Positions 45,178 through 56,462 of a DNA stretch of 64,000 nt are shown one piece after another. Below the pieces are notes generated by a model. The model was not told the DNA's origin and searched no databases. It saw nothing but the letters and a program-made list of their open reading frames with translations. Source of the stretch: Prostheceraeus crozeri (lineage: Eukaryota; Platyhelminthes; Polycladida; Euryleptidae); NCBI GenBank assembly GCA_907163375.1, contig CAJQUW010015597.1:186001-250000 (forward strand), read 5' to 3'. The position numbers and the translations under genes were made by a program. Each line of letters starts with the position of its first letter. Position 1 is the stretch's first letter.

Positions 45178-47667
45178 TGCTTGATGTTGTTATTTTGAAG
45201 ATCCTCAGGATACTTGGGATCCGTTTCCAGTCGACTATTCAATTGGATGAGGAATCAATTATGTAAACTTCAGTAATTTTCAGGTCCCACTTTGCCACTG
45301 ATGGTACATGGTTTCTGGCAGTATAGTCCCATGTAGTTATGATCACATGCAACTAATATTTCACTTATTTGTTTAAGCCTTGAGATATTTGAAACGAATG
45401 TACTTCCCAAAACTCGCTTAACTACAGAATTGTTGTCACAAACAATCATATTTTCAAACAATTACGTTCTAAGCGACTCAACTTCTCAATGTATCTATCA
45501 AATTTGGTTCAATGTTTTATTTTTTTGTATGTTTTACTTTGAAAATTGGTTCATTGTCGAAATTGCCTGCATAAGTATCATTTTTATTGGAATCCGATGC
45601 AATTATTGTTCGTTATGTTCATGCTAGCCAAGACACCTAGCTTCAGTTGTAGCCAACTTTATTATGAAAGCATTTAGCATGTCATTATTGCGGTTTGACA
45701 TTTCAATCTCAACTTGTACTCAAAATTATGTCATCAAAATCATTACATCATGTTATGGTAACTTCGCTTCTCATTTTAACTTTGAAAACCTTTGAAAATC
45801 GTTTATCGTTACTTTATTCGAAACTTTTCGTTACATATCTTACATTCTTCTTATCATATAGCCGATAGATGTGAGAGTGCCGCCTGCGGACACGATGCAT
45901 CTTCAAAATTCAAGGATTTTGCCAACTTAATGATTTTATTTTCAAACCGTCACAGCCAACTCTCCTTACGTTCTAACTTCTATACATTACGAGAAAAAAC
46001 TTTGTCATATATTGCTAAAAACTTACATCACAGCTCTATCATGGTCTTTATCAGTCTCTTGTCATTGATGTTCATACCATAGCCTTCTTCATGTCCATCG
46101 ATCTTCTATCATCCTAGCATCGTGTAACTTGGGTGTGACGTTATACTTAAATGAAAATTTTGCATTGATGCCCTATATGCCACACACGGTGGGACAACTG
46201 CCGACTAGGGCGACCTTCCTTAAAACCCGATCTTCTAAGGAAACAGGGGGTCGGGAATTCCACGCGGACAGCTACCGTGAGAGCTCTTTCATCAAACGCC
46301 ACCGTCTTTCTTTCCAACTTGTTCTTCTTCCTTGATCTTCATCGTGAAACGCCCATCTTCATCGAATCGCCCACTCGTAGACATGAAAAGAAAGTGGCTT
46401 GGTGTCAGTATCTTGGTAATATATCATGATAATTTACATCACATTAAAGCTCATACATTAGAACATACTACATACACATGCATTATTGCTAAAGATCTTC
46501 AAAAAAGGAACTTTACAAAACACATCATATCTCTGGACAGCTCAACATAAATCATAGTGATTGCAACTATTGATCTACTAACGTAACAATAATAGTAACA
46601 TTTATTTCTAAAAAAGGTAATCAAAGTCATGCAAGTTGATTATAAAATAGTGATGATAGGTAAATGGAGAAAGTAATTCAAGAAAAGTGGGCAAAGTACT
46701 TCGATCACAAGACACAAGTATGTTGTGCATTTAGATCATTATGATATGATGGAGGATATAACAAAAACAATCGTCTGGTCGTCTTGTGTAGAAGATGGGG
46801 ACCATCGTTTTATTGCTCCTCTATACATAATATATTGCTCCTCCTTGTATAAGCGATAAATTGAACTGTGTTTGTTGTCACTCACATCTGCATTTTTATC
46901 ATGCCTGTCGGTTCAGGAATAGGTCTTGCACAGTTACCTCTGCTCCCAGGCGCGGTTGCTCAATTTTTGCCGCCGAAGTCGTACAGCTCTTGCCTCAATT
47001 TCCATCTCGGACATCCCTGTGTAATCTGCGTGTCCTGTGGAGTCCACTGTCAGTCACTTCGTTTGCCTATCATCGAATTAACAACTCTGCCGTTTCTCGA
47101 CATCTTCTAGAATTCATAAATTCGTTTAAATGCCCAATTGACGATTGAATTTCGTTCTTTTTCGTCAGTCGGCATGAGTTGTCTACCACTCTTCTACTCA
47201 AGTTCCTTTGAGTCACTGTTTGTCTTGGCACGATCTTAGCGTGCTATGGTCCCGTCTCCGCTACATGATTCATAGCTGGGAGTGCTATCTTTTCTGAGAT
47301 ATCCTAAAATATATTTGAGAATGCCTGCAACCACAGAAAGGTGACAATCCTGCCATCGATGCCGGAACAGGGGGGGGGCGCAGGGGGTCTGAGGAGGGGC
47401 AAAGGTGCCGTTGAGCAGAAATGCAGTCATACGTGTACAACAATTGTTTTCGAGATTTAAGTTCATGTTCAAGTATTTCTGATGAAATAGTTTTATTCAT
47501 TGCTCAGACGTTTTTCCGAAGCAACAAGCTGATTTTGAATAAACATAGTGGCTAGTTATCTCATTTAAGTAACGTGAAATGCAGTCCAGATTCCATGAGT
47601 CTGCAGAGTTTTTAGGTCTTTTAATTGACAAGATAGTATCAATCAACTAAGTAACTCGAAAGCATGA
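45178..47667. other. long stretch without a supported gene
   Basis: Mostly AT-rich. Two GC-richer patches, 46.12-46.33 kb and 46.86-47.11 kb, have open plus-strand frames (the second includes GIGLAQLPLLPGAVAQFLPP after an AG), but no donor or family match confirms an exon. A run of nine G lies near 47371. Confidence 0.35.
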
Positions 47668-47997
47668 TGCTACACCAGGGATGCGCAACCTTATACATTT
47701 TTCGGCCCCCATTTCGAAGGCCGGAAGAATCACGGCCGCACTTAATATGTGCGCAAACAACTAGGTCAATAGGTAATCCCTTTTATATTCCACCACTCAA
47801 ATTAGCTTTCCCTGATGAAAGACGCACTGAAAATCGCATAAAGGCCTACTTCGTAAAGACTGAGTTAGCAAGTTAACCCATATACGACCGACGGTCATTT
47901 TTGACCAGAAAAGACTTAAGGTGTTATTAGCACTGTTGAAAGCATGTTTTTGTAAGGGCAACTGAAGGAGAAAGCCCTTTATTAAGCTAATGTAATT

Positions 47998-49203
47998 TAG
48001 GGCCCCCAGAAGTCAATAAAGTCAATTTTTTTATTATGAGTTCCGGTGACCAGAAATGTCTAAAACCGGTGTAATAATGGTCTATCTGGTCTATTGAGAA
48101 AGTTATAAAATTCAATAAAGTCAATTTTATTGTTTTAGGTCAATAAAGTCAATTTTATTGTTTTTGGTCTATAAAGTCAATTTTCGAGAACTATTCGTCA
48201 TATTATTGTATTTTCTAGAGACAGATACAAACAATGTGTTTTTATGTTTATGATACGCACAAAATTTTCTTTGTTGATGGCTGAGTGGCATTTGTGAGAC
48301 GGCATTATATTAAACACTCAATGATATTTAAGTTCTTCAATCGAATACGTACAAGGTCACGGGAGAACGAAGGTTGTCAATTTGCGAACTCTAGATGATC
48401 ATGTGATTCTCAAAAGCGCATCGGGAGTACTAAGAATAGCAATGACTGGTAGCTATTATACATGTAAGTACTCCATGGTGAAATCAACGACTACTGGTTT
48501 TCATCATTTCCATTTTTTAATACTCCCTGGTGGCAATAAATGGCGTTGCAATCATTGAAGAAGTCATTGTGAGTTGATTTAAATATTCGAAAGTTTCGCT
48601 GAGGCTTTCGACCAGTTGCAAGCCATAAATTTTGCAAATGACCCTTGTGGTGTTGGACAGTACATAACAAAGCGATTGAGTGCAAATGACATGTCGTCCA
48701 TTGTTGGTCTCACACGGCCGGAGATGTCACCAAGCATTTATGGATTGTTACAGAAGTGTCAGCTCTCGACTGCTGCGATTGAACGAAGCTTCTCTATGCT
48801 TCAGAAACTACTAGCCAAGGACAGGAATTTTAAACCTCATAACGTGAGGCAGTTTCTTGTTTTATATTACAATGGTAAGTAAATGACAATATTTTGACTA
48901 TGATTGAACTAGTCGTTTTACAATAAAAAATAAATGAATAAATCAATGGTTCTAATCAAACTCCATGGAATCATAAGCGTTTTAATGTGGCACAGGTACT
49001 TATCCCCTCATCTTCCAAAAATACATTTTTTAGAAATCACTACCATCATAGGTTGGTTTGTCCCCCCTTGGTTAGATCCTAGGTATGCCCTGCATAAAAT
49101 GAATGGTTGAAACTCTCTAAAAATGGTTAGGTCTATAAAGTCAATTTTTCCGATTTTTAAAGTCAACTTTTCATTTTTTTAGGTCAACTTTCTGGGGGCC
49201 CTA
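47998..49203. mobile_element. second hAT-like element nested in the first
   Basis: A perfect 14-bp inverted end, TAGGGCCCCCAGAA, at 47998-48011 and 49190-49203. Several copies of TATAAAGTCAATTTT-type repeats lie just inside both ends. It carries a hAT C-terminal coding fragment (48616-48882). No clean 8-bp duplication is visible, so the borders may have decayed. Confidence 0.7.
48616..48882 (+). pseudogene. hAT transposase C-terminal fragment
   Basis: An open segment of about 88 codons ending LSTAAIERSFSMLQKLLAKD, then RNFKPHNVRQFLVLYYN. This matches the hAT dimerisation region (pattern xSxxxERxFSxLxxLL..R...L). The rest of the transposase is missing, so this is a deletion derivative. Confidence 0.7.
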
Positions 49204-49628
49204 AAATTCATTCATCACAGGGCCGGTGATCTAGTAGGCATCCTTATTCAGTCCATGGACTTGAAGCTTACGCGCGCGAACAATTCGAGCAAACTTCAAT
49301 TGTACCCTTTGTTTCTTCTAGCTGATGACTGTAGCCATGAATGCACATGAATGTTACTTCCCTAAAATATTCTATTCATGAGCTATCAAACTGCTTGAAC
49401 GCCTTCATCGCGCCTGCAGGCGCGCATTTTTCCAAACAGCATGGGCATAAAGGTTTTCTACAGTGCTACTACAGTGACGATTGTTTTTCGATTGCCTCAA
49501 ACTCCAGAAATATTTGCAATATACATGTACAATATTCTTTTTCATTTAGGCCTACTTCTAATTGTCACGGCCGCACTTTGACTCTTTAACGGCCGTACGG
49601 CCACAGGTTGCGCACCCTTGTGCTACAC

Positions 49629-50068
49629 GCTTATGTATACTCAGAGACCCCTACACTGAAAGATCATGGCTTTATTAAAGATATCACCACCGTTAGTATG
49701 TATACCCTAGTTACACTGACTAGGAGAACTTTAGCTTGATAGGCACTTTTGTGAGTGAATGATAATGTTCATCAGCAACAAAAAATATTGGCTAATATCA
49801 AGCCTAGTTTATGACACATGTTGCACCTCAGTAGGCCTACTTTTTGGAATGTCTTGTACATGCAATGCAATAAATCCGTCAGGCGATGCATATTGTAGAC
49901 GTTACTTTGCAGTAAACAAAATTACTTTTCTCGGAATTGTATCTTTATGAGTCACCTGTCTAGGTAACTTGCAAGTGAGGCCTCATCTTCTACAACAACA
50001 AAAAGTGTAGACTTTCCGTTTCCGAAGGAGACAAGCAAGCGATTGGAATGTAAGTCTATATTATAGAT
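49629..50068. other. non-coding stretch
   Basis: No gene or repeat boundary supported. Confidence 0.4.
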
Positions 50069-51351
50069 TAGTGTTCGGTATTGCTCGAATGACCACTACT
50101 CGATTATTACTCCAGTGCTCGAATGAATCATCAATGTATTTATAGGGCATCATATATCATGTATTACTATAGTATGCCGTCTAATTCAATGTAGGATACT
50201 ACTTGCAGCTCTGTGCATAAAAAAACAAAAAACATGTACATAATAACAAATTCTTAAAATACATAATTTTTTCGTAGACTTACTGTTTCATGCTATCCTG
50301 TAAGATCGACTATAGAAGGTCATCAACGTTTTACGCGCTTTTATAAAGTCGGCCTTACAAAAAGCGGGAAGTTTTTCCTCTTCATTGTATTGCTGACATT
50401 ATAAAGTAATGTCTTGCCAATTGGTCTACTATAGATTTTGTTTTGGCAAATTTACTGTTAAAAATAATTCATTGAGATAACCAGAGTTTTTATCTGATAT
50501 GATAAAAATGATTAATCTGCTGTATACATGCTCATATTCTTCTGAGATGAAATCAGCGAAGTTTCATTGATTCATGGACCTATGTATACTGCACTTGAGA
50601 ATGTATTCCATTTGTTTAACTCAAAAAATCAAATATGAAATTACTTTCCCCATTTTCTGATTTCGTTGTATGAATGTTTATAGAACATGCCATTATATGC
50701 TTGAATATAATTGTATATCATCGATGTCTGCTATTATGGACACTGAACAAAGTGTGATTTGTGAGCGCGGTAATTGCAGACCAAGCCACACGCGGAATAT
50801 TATTCACGACCGAAGCCGAGCTTCAAATTTACAGTTCAGTTATTAAGTTTACTGGGCGAGAGCTCTGAACAGCTATATGTGCCCTCACAACTGATATATT
50901 TTCTCTCGCTACTTAATATGTTTCGTATTTGTGTTTCTAAGATGCTTTGTTGAGGTATTTAATGGCAGCCCATTTAACGAATAATTTCATATAAACAACT
51001 GGTATTTTCAATCATATTATCTCACATTGAATGCTTCAATGCAATGAAGTACATGTATGTAATCATCGATCTGGATAATGGCGAATAGAAATCTTCAGAT
51101 TCTCTAATCGGCATGATCTTGTAGGCTACAAGCAGTCTTAGGCTGCTACATGGTGCTATAGATATGCGAATTATCATTTTTTAATGAAGAAAATAATGAT
51201 ATAAGTGGAAGAGGACTTATTACATATTCCTGGCAAAGCAATGAGTTGTGCAAACTATCACATAATTATTTTGTATAGAGTACTCGGAATCACTACTCGA
51301 GTAACACTTCGACAGTGAGTAGGCCTATTCGAGTGCTCGTGCCGAACACTA
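50069..51351. mobile_element. TIR-bounded non-autonomous element
   Basis: Ends read TAGTGTTCGG on the left and the same inverted on the right, followed on both sides by repeated ACTACTCGA/CTCGAATA motifs for about 60 bp. Length 1,283 bp and no coding capacity. The end style suggests hAT, but the outside 8 bp (TTATAGAT, ATACTTTG) do not match, so the superfamily is uncertain. Confidence 0.65.
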
Positions 51352-51847
51352 ATACTTTGGTCTGTATGTCTAAAGATTGTAATGGTTTGAGCTTCTTGGT
51401 ATGGAAAATTTATTTCAGTATGTGCCCTGCTTCAACATTCTTGCCCTCCTCGCCCTAAATTCGTTCCGGCATCCTTGCATCCTGCACTGATGCGTCGGTT
51501 AATTTTTCCGATGTAGTTGTGTTATTGTAAACTGAAGCATTGGTCAAGGTAGATTTTTCAACTTGTTGAAGTTGGCTTTGACCTAATGAGATGCTGACTT
51601 CATTTTCTGAACAAGCAATTTCCGTTCATCTATTTAAACAGAATTCATTTATACACCATTTCACAGGACAGCGTGTCAACGAGCTAACACGCGATCTCTC
51701 TTGAAGGTTAAGGTCATCAGGGCTTCTGAAATCCCCCGATTAGTGAAAGATAAAAACAGTTGACATTAGATTCCTTTCTTCTTTAGCTACAAGTTTGATT
51801 TCCTTTCACTATTGAGTAATAAACTTAAACTATTTCTATGTTTTTAG
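51352..51847. other. non-coding, possibly intron of the following fossil gene
   Basis: Ends in a TTTCTATGTTTTTAG acceptor-like sequence directly before the first conserved hAT residues (LAFRGHDES), so part of it may be a transposase intron. Confidence 0.4.
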
Positions 51848-53039
51848 TTGGCGTTCAGAGGTCATGATGAGTCTGCTTCCTCATCAAATCGTGGCAACTA
51901 CGTTGAAATTCTCCACATGCTTAGTTGTTATGATGCCTTGCTCTCGTCGCATTTTTCATCTTTATCTTCGGACAGTGTCTTCTCAGGATTATCCAATCGT
52001 ATACAGAATGATCTGATTTCATCGATCAACAACGTCATCGTCGATAAGATCAAGGTTGAGCTATCCTCAACTCACTTCGTGGCCATCATGCTTGACGAAA
52101 CATCCGACGCAAGCAGCAGATCACAACATTCCACTCCTTGGATTTACTGACGTAAGCAAAGACAGATCAGCGTCGGCACTGTGTGCTCATGTGTTTCGAG
52201 TTCTAGAGGAATTTGATTGCGAAGAGAAATTGATCATGATGGAGCAGCGGTGATGGCAGGTCAGTTGAACGGATTACAGGCGCTTGTAAAGGAGACTATC
52301 CCAAATGCATTGTTTGTTCATTGTTTCGGACATGTGTTGAATCTAGTTTTGTCCCAAGCCTTGAAAAGTTTGCCGACCACGTGTATATTTTTTCAGACTT
52401 TATCTGGCTTGTCGGCCTTCTTTACTAGATCAACAAAACGAACAGCATGTCTTGACGAATTTGTAAAAGCTCGACTTCCTCGTGTTGCTCCAACTCGTTG
52501 GATTTATAACTCTCGAACAGGACAGAATTGATTTTGCTATTTGAAGAAATGTACAAAAATCCTTGTAGTTGGGATGATTCGGTGATCAATGATGTGCGCG
52601 GTTTCCTGTCTGCTTTGAAATCGTTCCATTTCATATTTTGCTTGGAGTTGCTTTCTGAGTTGTTTGCATTCACTGATGTGTTGTATAATGTTCTGCAAAA
52701 GAAGTCACTTGATATCAGTTATTGTCAAAAAAAAGTAAATGAATGCATTGAATTTCTCCAAGATTCGAGAACGAAGTTCGATGCCATTTTTGACTCTGCC
52801 AAAAGTGATTATGAAGTTGATACTAGTCATGATGTTGTTGTCCTGCGCTCACGTACAAAAGTAATGAATTTCGCACGTACAATATTCATGAACTGAATGT
52901 TTACTTCGAAAGACAAAATTTGGGTGCAACGCTGCCTGAGACAAACAAATTCACGAAACTGGCACTGACCTTTCCCAGTACCACGGCGTCCTGTGATCAA
53001 GGTGAAGAGAGATTGTCACATCGAGGAGTTGTTGAATAA
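51848..53039 (+). pseudogene. hAT transposase, ZMYM-type, broken
   Basis: Conserved blocks in order: LAFRGHDESASSSNRGNYVE, MLDETSDASS (first catalytic Asp), DHDGAAVMAGQLNGLQ, ALFVHCFGHVLNLVLSQA (Cys-x2-His block), VAPTRWIYNSR, and a truncated C-terminus (LALTFPSTTASC). This is the family annotated as zinc finger MYM-type protein 1-like. Frames change near 52.13 kb, 52.25 kb and 52.53 kb, and the C-terminal dimerisation region is cut short. The N-terminal zinc finger is not found in the upstream 500 bp. A dead plain DNA-transposon gene. Confidence 0.82.
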
Positions 53040-53323
53040 ATTGCAGGACAACTCCTGTTTTTACGACTCTAACAGATAGATGTAATAGATTTTTCCATAT
53101 TTTGAATGAATGAAATGTGCACAGATGCTTGAAGCAGTGTTACTCGAAGAGAAACGGCGAAAGGCCTCGCAAATTATGATATTGTTTGATTTTTACTGCA
53201 TTATGCAAGATTAATTGGTAACATAGACGATTCGATATGAAACAATGACGGCATGAGTTTAAGTTAAGAGCATGTTAAGTGCTTACGCAACAATGCAGAG
53301 AAAAAGACTTTACATACATATCG
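53040..53323. other. non-coding spacer
   Basis: AT-rich spacer between two hAT fossils. Its last 6 bp (ATATCG) are the target duplication of the next element. Confidence 0.5.
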
Positions 53324-56126
53324 CAGGCATCCCAGTGATCCCTACTTTTCCTACTTTTACCTACTTTTTAAGGGTCTCCCTTTTTTCACTATTTTTTTGC
53401 AAAATCCCTACTTTTCACTACTTTCCGGCGAAATCCCTACTTTTCTATGAAGTTGTGTAATTTGACTTTTATTTGTTTCGTGAGAGTTACCGGATCATAT
53501 TGTGACTTTTTATCAGTTAATGAAAATTATATATATCAGAACTATTTACAGATTCATAATCAAATAATTATCACAGAAATGTATCCTTGTTATCCGTTGT
53601 AAGATAATGTGGTAATTCTACATTTAAAAAAATTATCATAAAAATAACAGCTTTTATATTACAAAAAAGATAGAAAAGTAAATATAAGATAGAAAATAGA
53701 AAAAATTAAAAAGCCCATACAAAAATCATTCAATTATGTGTCGAAGTTTTTTTCATTTAAGTGTCGAACTGTCATATTCATACAATGATTTTAATCTCAA
53801 TCTCCTCCACAGATAAGGAAAGAATTCATCGAGTAACCAGCATTAGAAGAATTCATAGGAAGAAAGTTTCGTAGAAAACAGCTTCCAGACATGTAGGCTA
53901 TCATGTCTAACAAGGATAAAGTACAATCGTGTGCAAGTTCATTATAGTGTTGGAAGACATTAATATGGAGTACATACATAAGGTTAGCATTCAATCTTCC
54001 AATGTTTTTCATTTACTGACTTTAAAGGAGTTGGATTCCTTATTGCTGTCTGAAGTTGTCAGATCTCGTCGCTTGAAAAACAGACTATGTTTGAACAAAA
54101 TAACTTTGAAATTGAAATAGATTTTTCGGAAACTTTTTGCACCATTAAATGAGCATTCGAACTCCTTTAAGTGCGAATGTCATACTGATACTGCGATAAT
54201 GTAGTTTAGTAAAGAGCTTTATATTCTGATGTTTTTTTTCTTTTCATCATGTACATATAACCATTGTTATTCGAATGAGTTATTGGCTTGATTGCATTCT
54301 TTCTGTATTTGTATCTCATAATACATGAAATTTGTCTTAAGAATTTGAATGGTTATGTAGCAATATTTTATTTTGAATTGCTGTTTTCGAGGTTTTATGA
54401 GCCCCAAAATAGTGAATTCGTACATTGTCAAATTTTCATGCATCATTAAGAATCCCTTTTATCAGATGTCAAATGTCGATGCAATTGCAGACGTAGATGT
54501 TTCATTGCCTGCAAATCACGTTCCTTGGGAGGAAGTAGAAAATGGCAACGTTGAAACTCCTCCTAAAATCGAAATTCAGTGCATGATCAAGTGCTATATT
54601 GCAATCACAAAGTATCTGCTGAAACGATTGCCAATTCGCAACAGACTCCTGCGAGATGCCTTGGCACTCCATCCTCTACATAGAAAGAAAGAATCCAATA
54701 CGCACGCCATTTAGAGATTGGTTTTGAATTTTCCACAAATCATATCTTCGTCTGACCATGACCTGATTCGTGATGAATACCTTGCATATCAAAACGACGA
54801 TTTGTCACCTGCTTTGTCTGTATTCGAAGAAAGTGGACGTGTCGACCATTTTTGGCGTGATGTTGGGCGATTGAAAAACAGTTGTGGGCTTCCAAAGTAT
54901 ACGAATCTCTATAAGCTTGCTCGAACAGTCCTGAATATTCCTCATGGCAATGCGGACGTCGAACGCTCACTTTCAATTAACAAAAATATTCTAACTTCAG
55001 AAAGAACCAGGTTGTCTGAGGAAACATTGATTGGATTGAGACTAGTGAAAGATGCCGTAAGACGTCATGGCGGTATCTCACGAGTACCGATTACAACTGA
55101 TCTAATGAAAGCACACCGCAATGCGCATCGCAAATATCAGATCCGCAGTGAAGAAGAGAAGGAAAAGGCTGAGAAGTGGAAAACCTAAAGAAGTGACCAA
55201 AAGCTAACTGAACAAACTATCAAAGATACGTCGACTCAACAAGCTCTCACAAAGACATTTGAATCAATGACATCGAAGGAAAAGTTACTCACCGATAAAG
55301 AACAGGAAGTGAAAGACGATTTGAAATTGGCTCATAAACTAGTCAATGAAGGCAATGAACGTCTCGCAATGGGAATCAAGAAGAAAGATATGGTAGAGAT
55401 CGCGTTGGCTCAAACCATGCTAGAAAGTGGACGCAACAAGATTGTATCAGTGCAGAATGCTGCTGAGGTATGTGAAAAGAGAAGAAATAAACTTGATAAG
55501 CGTAAAGCAAAGTTTTTTGATAAAACCATGAACACCCTACAAAATAAATAGTACATCTTCCGTGACTTTAGCCATGTTTGGACAGTTATTAAGCGTTATT
55601 TGTTTATGAAAGAGTCAAGGAGAGAATGATGTATAAACAGTTTTGCTACATAACTCGTTACAAGATTCGTTCTAAATGAGAGGCCTACAACTTAACATTC
55701 CCCGTTGATAAACGGTGACAATAGTCAACTTTTGCATCATACCAAATTTCGTCACGCTAAATTCAGGGTACCTTCTTATTCGTAAATTCTCTCCTCGTCT
55801 CTGATATGTTATGTTATCCACTTTCGAATTGAAATTGATGTGATCGAGTTACGATATGGTTGCGATTTGTTTTCTTGTTTTTAACAATGTGAAAATATCA
55901 TGATACAATTGCTCTTACTTCGCATCATGTACTGGTTTGTACTCATAGTTGTTAGGAGTGGTTTTACACAAGAATTCAGTTTAACAACTATTTGATTATT
56001 TAGGGAGAATGTAAGACAGGATCACACATTACATTAGCCTTATTTTTCTTCTTTCTTACTACTTTTTCGAAAAAAATATCCCTACTTGCATCCCTATTTT
56101 TTTGTTGAACAGCGCTGGGATGCCTG
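53324..56126 (+). mobile_element. hAT element with 6-bp duplication
   Basis: Ends CAGGCATCCCAGTG and (inverted) CAGGCATCCCAGCG, with ATATCG repeated outside (53318-53323, 56127-56132). A 6-bp duplication is unusual for hAT (normally 8) but matches the group called hAT6. Repeated ATCCCTACTTTTC-type motifs lie inside both ends. It carries the remains of a transposase at 54373-55551; 53.46-54.36 kb between the left end and that gene holds no clear coding. Confidence 0.82.
54373..55551 (+). pseudogene. hAT transposase C-terminal half with coiled-coil tail
   Basis: One continuous frame interrupted by two in-frame stops (TAG at 54712, TAA at 55186). The middle part (KYLLKRLPIRNRLLRDALAL) is followed by VDHFWRDVGRL, then the hAT dimerisation signature (LARTVLNIPHGNADVERSLS, then TSERTRLSEETLIGLRLVKD). 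After it comes a charged helical tail (KEKLLTDKEQEVKDDLKLAH and so on) predicted to be coiled coil. The N-terminal catalytic half is not visible upstream. The tail and the 6-bp duplication together set this lineage apart from the other hAT copies here. Confidence 0.8.
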
Positions 56127-56132
56127 ATATCG

Positions 56133-56462
56133 TTTAAAAAGCGACCTTATACACGAAACACGCGTAAGTATTTTTACGACCACTTTTAAAGCAATCACAG
56201 CATTTATCCATTATAAAGAAAGTTGCATTCATTTCTTAACTTGTATTTTGTGTCTGAACAGATTTTGAAATAAAAAGAGAATGTCGTCGTAGGTGTATAC
56301 GTGTAGTGCTTACATTACGTTGCAGAAACTCGGATATGTGATATGTCGTTTGGTAGGGAGAGACGCTATGACAGGCATAACAATCGAAGTTTCAATCACA
56401 CCAGGGACGTCTGTAAAATCCTACTATCTGCCGGGACGCAGCACTCTCGATTTATGCGCAGA
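56133..56462. other. short non-coding spacer
   Basis: No gene supported. An open frame (56293-56475) lacks family features. Confidence 0.45.

Larger units (their letters stand above)
47676..49620. mobile_element. hAT (Charlie-like) element with perfect 8-bp duplication
   Basis: TGCTACAC at 47668-47675 and 49621-49628 is a perfect 8-bp target duplication. The ends are CAGGGATGCGCAACC and, inverted, CAAGGGTGCGCAACC, with CGGCCGCAC motifs just inside, typical of hAT elements with GC-rich subterminal repeats. About 740 bp remain after subtracting an inner insertion (47998-49203); no transposase of its own is visible, so it is non-autonomous. Confidence 0.88.

Noticed and set aside
46868-47110. 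Candidate host exon reading GIGLAQLPLLPGAVAQFLPP
   Set aside because: An AG precedes it, but no adequate donor follows and the frame continues as random-looking sequence. Insufficient support.
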